From Glandiceps talaboti (Eukaryota; Hemichordata; Enteropneusta; Spengelidae), in the NCBI RefSeq assembly GCF_964340395.1, contig NC_135552.1, forward strand, positions 2,709,517-2,723,016: a DNA stretch of 13,500 bases. Reading direction: 5' to 3'. Below the pieces are notes generated by a model, which saw nothing but the letters and a program-made list of their open reading frames with translations, made no database searches and was not told the origin of the DNA. Shown piece by piece: positions 10,011-13,500 of the stretch; position 1 is the first letter of the stretch; the number at the start of each line of letters is the position of its first letter. Both the position numbers and the translations under genes were made by a program.

Positions 10011-10140
10011 ATCATTTCTATATCAGTGATGGCATTTTACACATTCATCATTTCTATATCAGTGATGGCATTTTACACATTCATCATTTCTATATCAGTG
10101 CTTGCATTTTACACATTCATCATTTCTAGATCAGTGCTGG

Positions 10141-10155
10141 CATTTAAACACATTC
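10141..10155. repeat. 37-bp variant unit, second
   Basis: CATTTAAACACATTC adds one base and is followed by CATAATTT. It is the same variant form as the two later 37-bp units. Confidence 0.9.
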
Positions 10156-11437
10156 ATAATTTCTAGATCAGTGCTGGCATTTTACACATTCATCATTTCT
10201 ATATCAGTGCTGACATTTTATACATTCATCATTTGTAGATCAGTGCTGGCATTTTATACAGTCATCATTTCTAGATCAGTGATGGCATTTTACACATTCA
10301 TCATTTCTAGATCAGTGCTGGCATTTTACACTTTCATCATTTCTATATCAGTGCTGGCATTTTACACATTCATAATTTCTAGATCAGTGCTGGCATTTTA
10401 TACATTCATCATTTCTAGATCAGTGCTGGCAATTTATACATTCATCATTTCCAGATCAGTGCTGGCATTTTATACATTCATCATTTCTAGATCAGTGCTG
10501 GCAATTTATACATTCATCATTTCTAGATCAGTGCTGGCAATTTATACATTCATCATTTCCAGATCAGTGCTGGCATTTTATACATTGATCATTTCTAGAT
10601 CAGTGCTGGCATTTTATACATTCATCATTTCTAGATCAGTGCTGGCATTTTACACATTCATCATTTCTAGATCAGTGCTGGCATTTTATACAGTCATCAT
10701 TTCTAGATCAGTGCTGGCAATTTATACATTCATCATTTCCAGATCAATGCTGGCATTTTATACATTCATTATTTCCAGATCAGTGCTGGCAATTTATACA
10801 GTCATCATTTCTATATCAGTGCTGGCAATTTATACATTCATCATTTCCAGATCAGTGCTGGCATTTTATACATTCATTATTTCTAGATCAGTGCTGGCAA
10901 TTTATACATTCATCATTTCTAGATCAGTGCTGGCATTTTACACATTCATTATTTCCAGATCAGTGCTGGCATTTTACACATTCATCATTTCTATATCAGT
11001 GCTGGCAATTTATACATTCATCATTTCTATATCAGTGCTGGCAATTTATACATTCGTCATTTCTATATCAGTGCTGGCATTTTATACAGTCATCATTTCT
11101 AGATCAGTGCTGGCATTTTATACAGTCATCATTTCTATATCAGTGCTGGCAATTTATACATTCATCATTTCTAGATCAGTGCTGGCAATTTATACATTCA
11201 TCATTTCTAGATCAGTGCTGGCATTTTATACATTCATCGTTTCTAGATCAGTGCTGGCATTTTACACATTCATCATTTCTATATCAGTGCTGGCATTTTA
11301 TACATTCATCATTTCTAGATCAGTGCTGGCATTTTATACATTCATTATTTCTAGATCAGTTCTGGCATTTTACACATTCATGATTTCTAGATCAGTGCTG
11401 GCATTTTATACATTCATCATTTCTAGATCAGTGCTGG

Positions 11438-11753
11438 CATTTAAACACATTCATAATTTCTAGATCAGTGCTGGCGTTTTATACATTCATCATTTCTAGA
11501 TCAGTGCTGGCATTTTATACATTCATCATTTCTAGATCAGTGCTGGCATTTTATACATTCATCATTTCTAGATCAGTGCTGGCATTTTATACATTCATCA
11601 TTTCTAGATCAGTGCTGGCATTTAAACACATTCATAATTTCTAGATCAGTGCTGGCGTTTTATACATTCATAATTTCTAGATCAGTGCTGGCATTTTATA
11701 CATTCATCATTTCTAGATCAGTGCTGGCATTTTATACATTCATCATTTCTAGA
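11438..11753. repeat. 3'-edge 181-bp higher-order repeat
   Basis: CATTTAAACACATTC occurs at 11438-11452 and again at 11619-11633, 181 bp apart (5 units plus 1 base). In both places the next unit carries a rare GGCGTTTT (from 11473 and 11654). The intervening units are close to consensus. The second copy is cut off by the end of the array at 11753. Confidence 0.85.
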
Positions 11754-12867
11754 GAAGAATGCACAAATCCAAAAAGCAGAATGAATATGAATTCCCAAAT
11801 TAAGAATTTTTATTTTTATTTTAGGAAAATGATTTCTACTTCGTCAATTAAATAGGGAAAATAATATCTTTAAGCAGCAAACATTTGTATGAATCACAAG
11901 TGAAGCTTTTAAAAATTATTAGTTTATTATAAATTATTACTATTATATATTATAAATTTATATCACGTGAGGTTGAACTGATCAACGGACATAATATCAT
12001 GCGTGTCAAGCGTAGTTAGAAGAACTTAAAGTCGATTAACTTTCATTCATTCAATATGAAAAAAAACATCAGAAAGTAATATACTAATAAAGTTGAAATA
12101 CATTATCATGCCAGATATTTACTCTCAAAGTACCTCGAACTACTGAGTTAGCTCTACCGGCATTTTTGTATACTTTCGCGCCTAAAACTCTAAAGACAAT
12201 ATATGATTTTCGTAAAATAATAAAAAAATCAAGCTGATTTGGGTAAATATTTTTAAAGTAGCGTTCACCATGATGGTAGTAAATATGAAATTTTCAAGTT
12301 ATTATTATTTTGTACTATCACTATAAACGTATATCCTGTTAGCATTTGTTTTGTTTCCAATGAGCCATTTGACGGATTTTTATTGGTGTAACACACACAT
12401 TTACAAAGCTATCTCTCAATCTATCAACAAAGTGATATCATCTAGTGACACATTAGCAATCAGTGTGTTGCATTTTATAGAATAAACTCACGACATACGA
12501 ATGCCGAATGTTTTCAAATATCAGGCACACAAAAGGTTCGACCAATTAGAGCTATTTTTGTCACATTAGGTCAGCTCCAGTACAATAGGTGTATTGACGT
12601 GTGCGAACAGTAGATGACGAATTACTGTTATCATGTTTTTTCTAGTTTACATAGGTTAAAACGGATAACAATTAAAACAAGTTATATAGATCCAATATAT
12701 GAAGATGATCGATACTTGTCGTTTTTATATTGTAACAATTTTATATGATATACACTTCCTTATCTTAAGGTTTTGTTAGTTTTAATGGATCTCTATATGA
12801 ATATTAACTTGTTTGCCACCACATTATTTTCCATCTGTTGAAATACACATTTATCTGTTAGGAAGTA
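11754..12867. other. Unassigned AT-rich right flank
   Basis: The array ends abruptly at TCTAGAGAAGAATGC. The flank has AT-rich near-palindromic sequence at 11920-11960 and a TCACGTGA palindrome (E-box type CACGTG) at 11963-11970. I see no coding region or RNA gene. Confidence 0.4.
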
Positions 12868-13112
12868 TGAGAAGGGGCAACGGGAGAGACCGACACAGAC
12901 ACAGACACAGACACAGACACAGACAGACATTGCCCAGACATGCGTGCAGAGAAACAGAGATACAGATAGATATGGACAGACAGACTGACGGATAGATAGG
13001 ATAGACACACAAAACGCGAGATGGAAAGAGAAACAGAAAGAGATAGAAAGCGAAGACTCTAGACAGGAATCAAATGAAATAAGCGAAAAAAAGAAACAGA
13101 AAGGAGGAGACA
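12868..13112 (+). repeat. Degenerate purine-rich GACACA/GACAGA tract
   Basis: Five exact GACACA units (12892-12921) lead into GACAGACA. Imperfect GACAGA, GATAGA and GAAACAGA motifs then continue to about 13112. Short frames across it (His-Arg repeats forward, Val-Cys repeats reverse) are low-complexity artefacts. Confidence 0.85.
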
Positions 13113-13147
13113 AGTTATTGGAGAGCGGTGATTAGAAAGGTAAAGGC

Positions 13148-13160
13148 GGGGGGGGGGGGG
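13148..13160 (+). repeat. G13 homopolymer
   Basis: Thirteen consecutive G residues follow TAAAGGC. The true length is prone to sequencing error. Confidence 0.9.
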
Positions 13161-13500
13161 TTTAATTCCGATGACATATATTAATGGGTACACTTTGTGT
13201 AGGTATATTCAACTACTTCATCATTCGACTCTTCGTTAATAGACAATATAATTAAATTTGCAGTATTAACTTAAGCAGCGCCATCGCCCTGATACTTAAC
13301 CCACAGTTTCATTTATTAATATCAAAAGTTAGCCATTTGAAAATCCGCGACCTATGAATCATACGATATGTTAGGTCATCATAAAACAAAGATCGATGAT
13401 TAACGAGTTAATAATGCCTTACATTTGTTGTACATTCATCAATTGAAAATGGATATTGAAATTCCATTCTAATAGTACATGGTGATAAGAACTTATCGAA
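13161..13500. other. Unassigned sequence at the right edge
   Basis: AT-rich sequence with no open frame, RNA gene or repeat that I can support. Confidence 0.4.

Larger units (their letters stand above)
5269..11753. repeat. 36-bp minisatellite, about 180 tandem units
   Basis: Each unit starts with AGATCAGTGCTGG and ends with CATTCATCATTTCT. Taking unit starts at 5267 and 11751 gives 6484 bp, which is 180 x 36 plus 4, and exactly four 37-bp units are found. Recurrent variants are AGATCA/ATATCA, GTGCTGG/GTTCTGG, TTTTATAC/TTTTACAC/AATTTATAC, CATTCATC/CATTCATA/CATTCATT and ACATTC/ACAGTC. Unmutated units contain a TCTAGA site. Two of three forward frames lack a stop in the consensus and all three reverse frames have one, so long forward ORFs appear automatically. 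In-frame stops occur at 7337-7339, 7373-7375 and 7445-7447 and recur at +1044. There is no ATG before the array in the open frame (stop at 5246-5248, first in-frame ATG at 6104). I therefore annotate a satellite and not a gene. Confidence 0.97.

Noticed and set aside
5269-11753. CRISPR array
   Set aside because: Units are directly contiguous with no unique spacers, and the genome context is eukaryotic.
11920-11960. AT-rich palindrome as an origin or matrix attachment site
   Set aside because: The symmetry is imperfect and AT-rich stretches are common throughout this window.
12120-12170. tRNA-like A-box on the minus strand (TAACTCAGTAG)
   Set aside because: I could not find a B-box at the right distance or fold a cloverleaf. 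One box alone is expected by chance.
12535-12545. GGTTCGACC as a Pol III B-box
   Set aside because: It does not complete the B-box consensus and has no paired A-box.
12793-13113. 106-codon reverse ORF with Val-Cys repeats
   Set aside because: It is a low-complexity translation of the GACACA/GACAGA tract.

Overview
The window looks like non-coding DNA from an animal nuclear genome. It is AT-rich and carries long simple repeats of the GTAT, GT, GA and GACACA types, a decayed non-LTR retrotransposon and a very large minisatellite. It contains no compact bacterial-style genes and no tRNA or rRNA gene that I can recognise. The GTAT-to-GT-to-CG microsatellite and the GACACA/GACAGA-rich tract resemble mollusc genomes, and cephalopods in particular, but that placement is an impression and not proof. 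I found no intact protein-coding gene.

Layout. Bases 1-2441 are mostly unassigned sequence. They hold a 102-bp perfectly alternating purine/pyrimidine tract (226-327), an inverted pair of CCAAT motifs (543-623), a consensus-like splice donor followed by a 47-codon ORF (904-1067, weak), and a 103-nt polypurine GA tract (1636-1738). Bases 2442-4803 are a 5'-truncated copy of an APE-type LINE of the broad Jockey/CR1/L2/Rex1 assemblage. Its order is the C-terminal end of the endonuclease, a linker, the reverse transcriptase, a C-terminal domain, a 3' UTR with AATAAA and a tail of three related heptamers. At least eight frameshifts and three in-frame stops break it. Just downstream (4949-4995) a short hairpin followed by GAATGTAT repeats looks like the 3' end of a second, different retroelement.

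Bases 5269-11753, about half the window, are one tandem array of a 36-bp unit. The phase arithmetic gives 180 units plus exactly four one-base insertions. All very long open frames in the window are products of this array, because 36 is divisible by three and the unit lacks a stop in two forward frames. The array has internal higher-order structure: an apparently identical 855-bp block at a 1044-bp (29-unit) offset, a nested 6-unit (216-bp) offset, and a 181-bp step near the 3' edge carrying paired diagnostic variants.

Bases 11754-13500 are unassigned AT-rich DNA with a GACACA/GACAGA purine-rich tract (12868-13112) and a G13 run. Nothing here forms a pathway or operon. The main interest is the satellite: its size, its homogeneous edges, its nested duplications, and a 12-codon periodic frame in which much of the common variation is synonymous.
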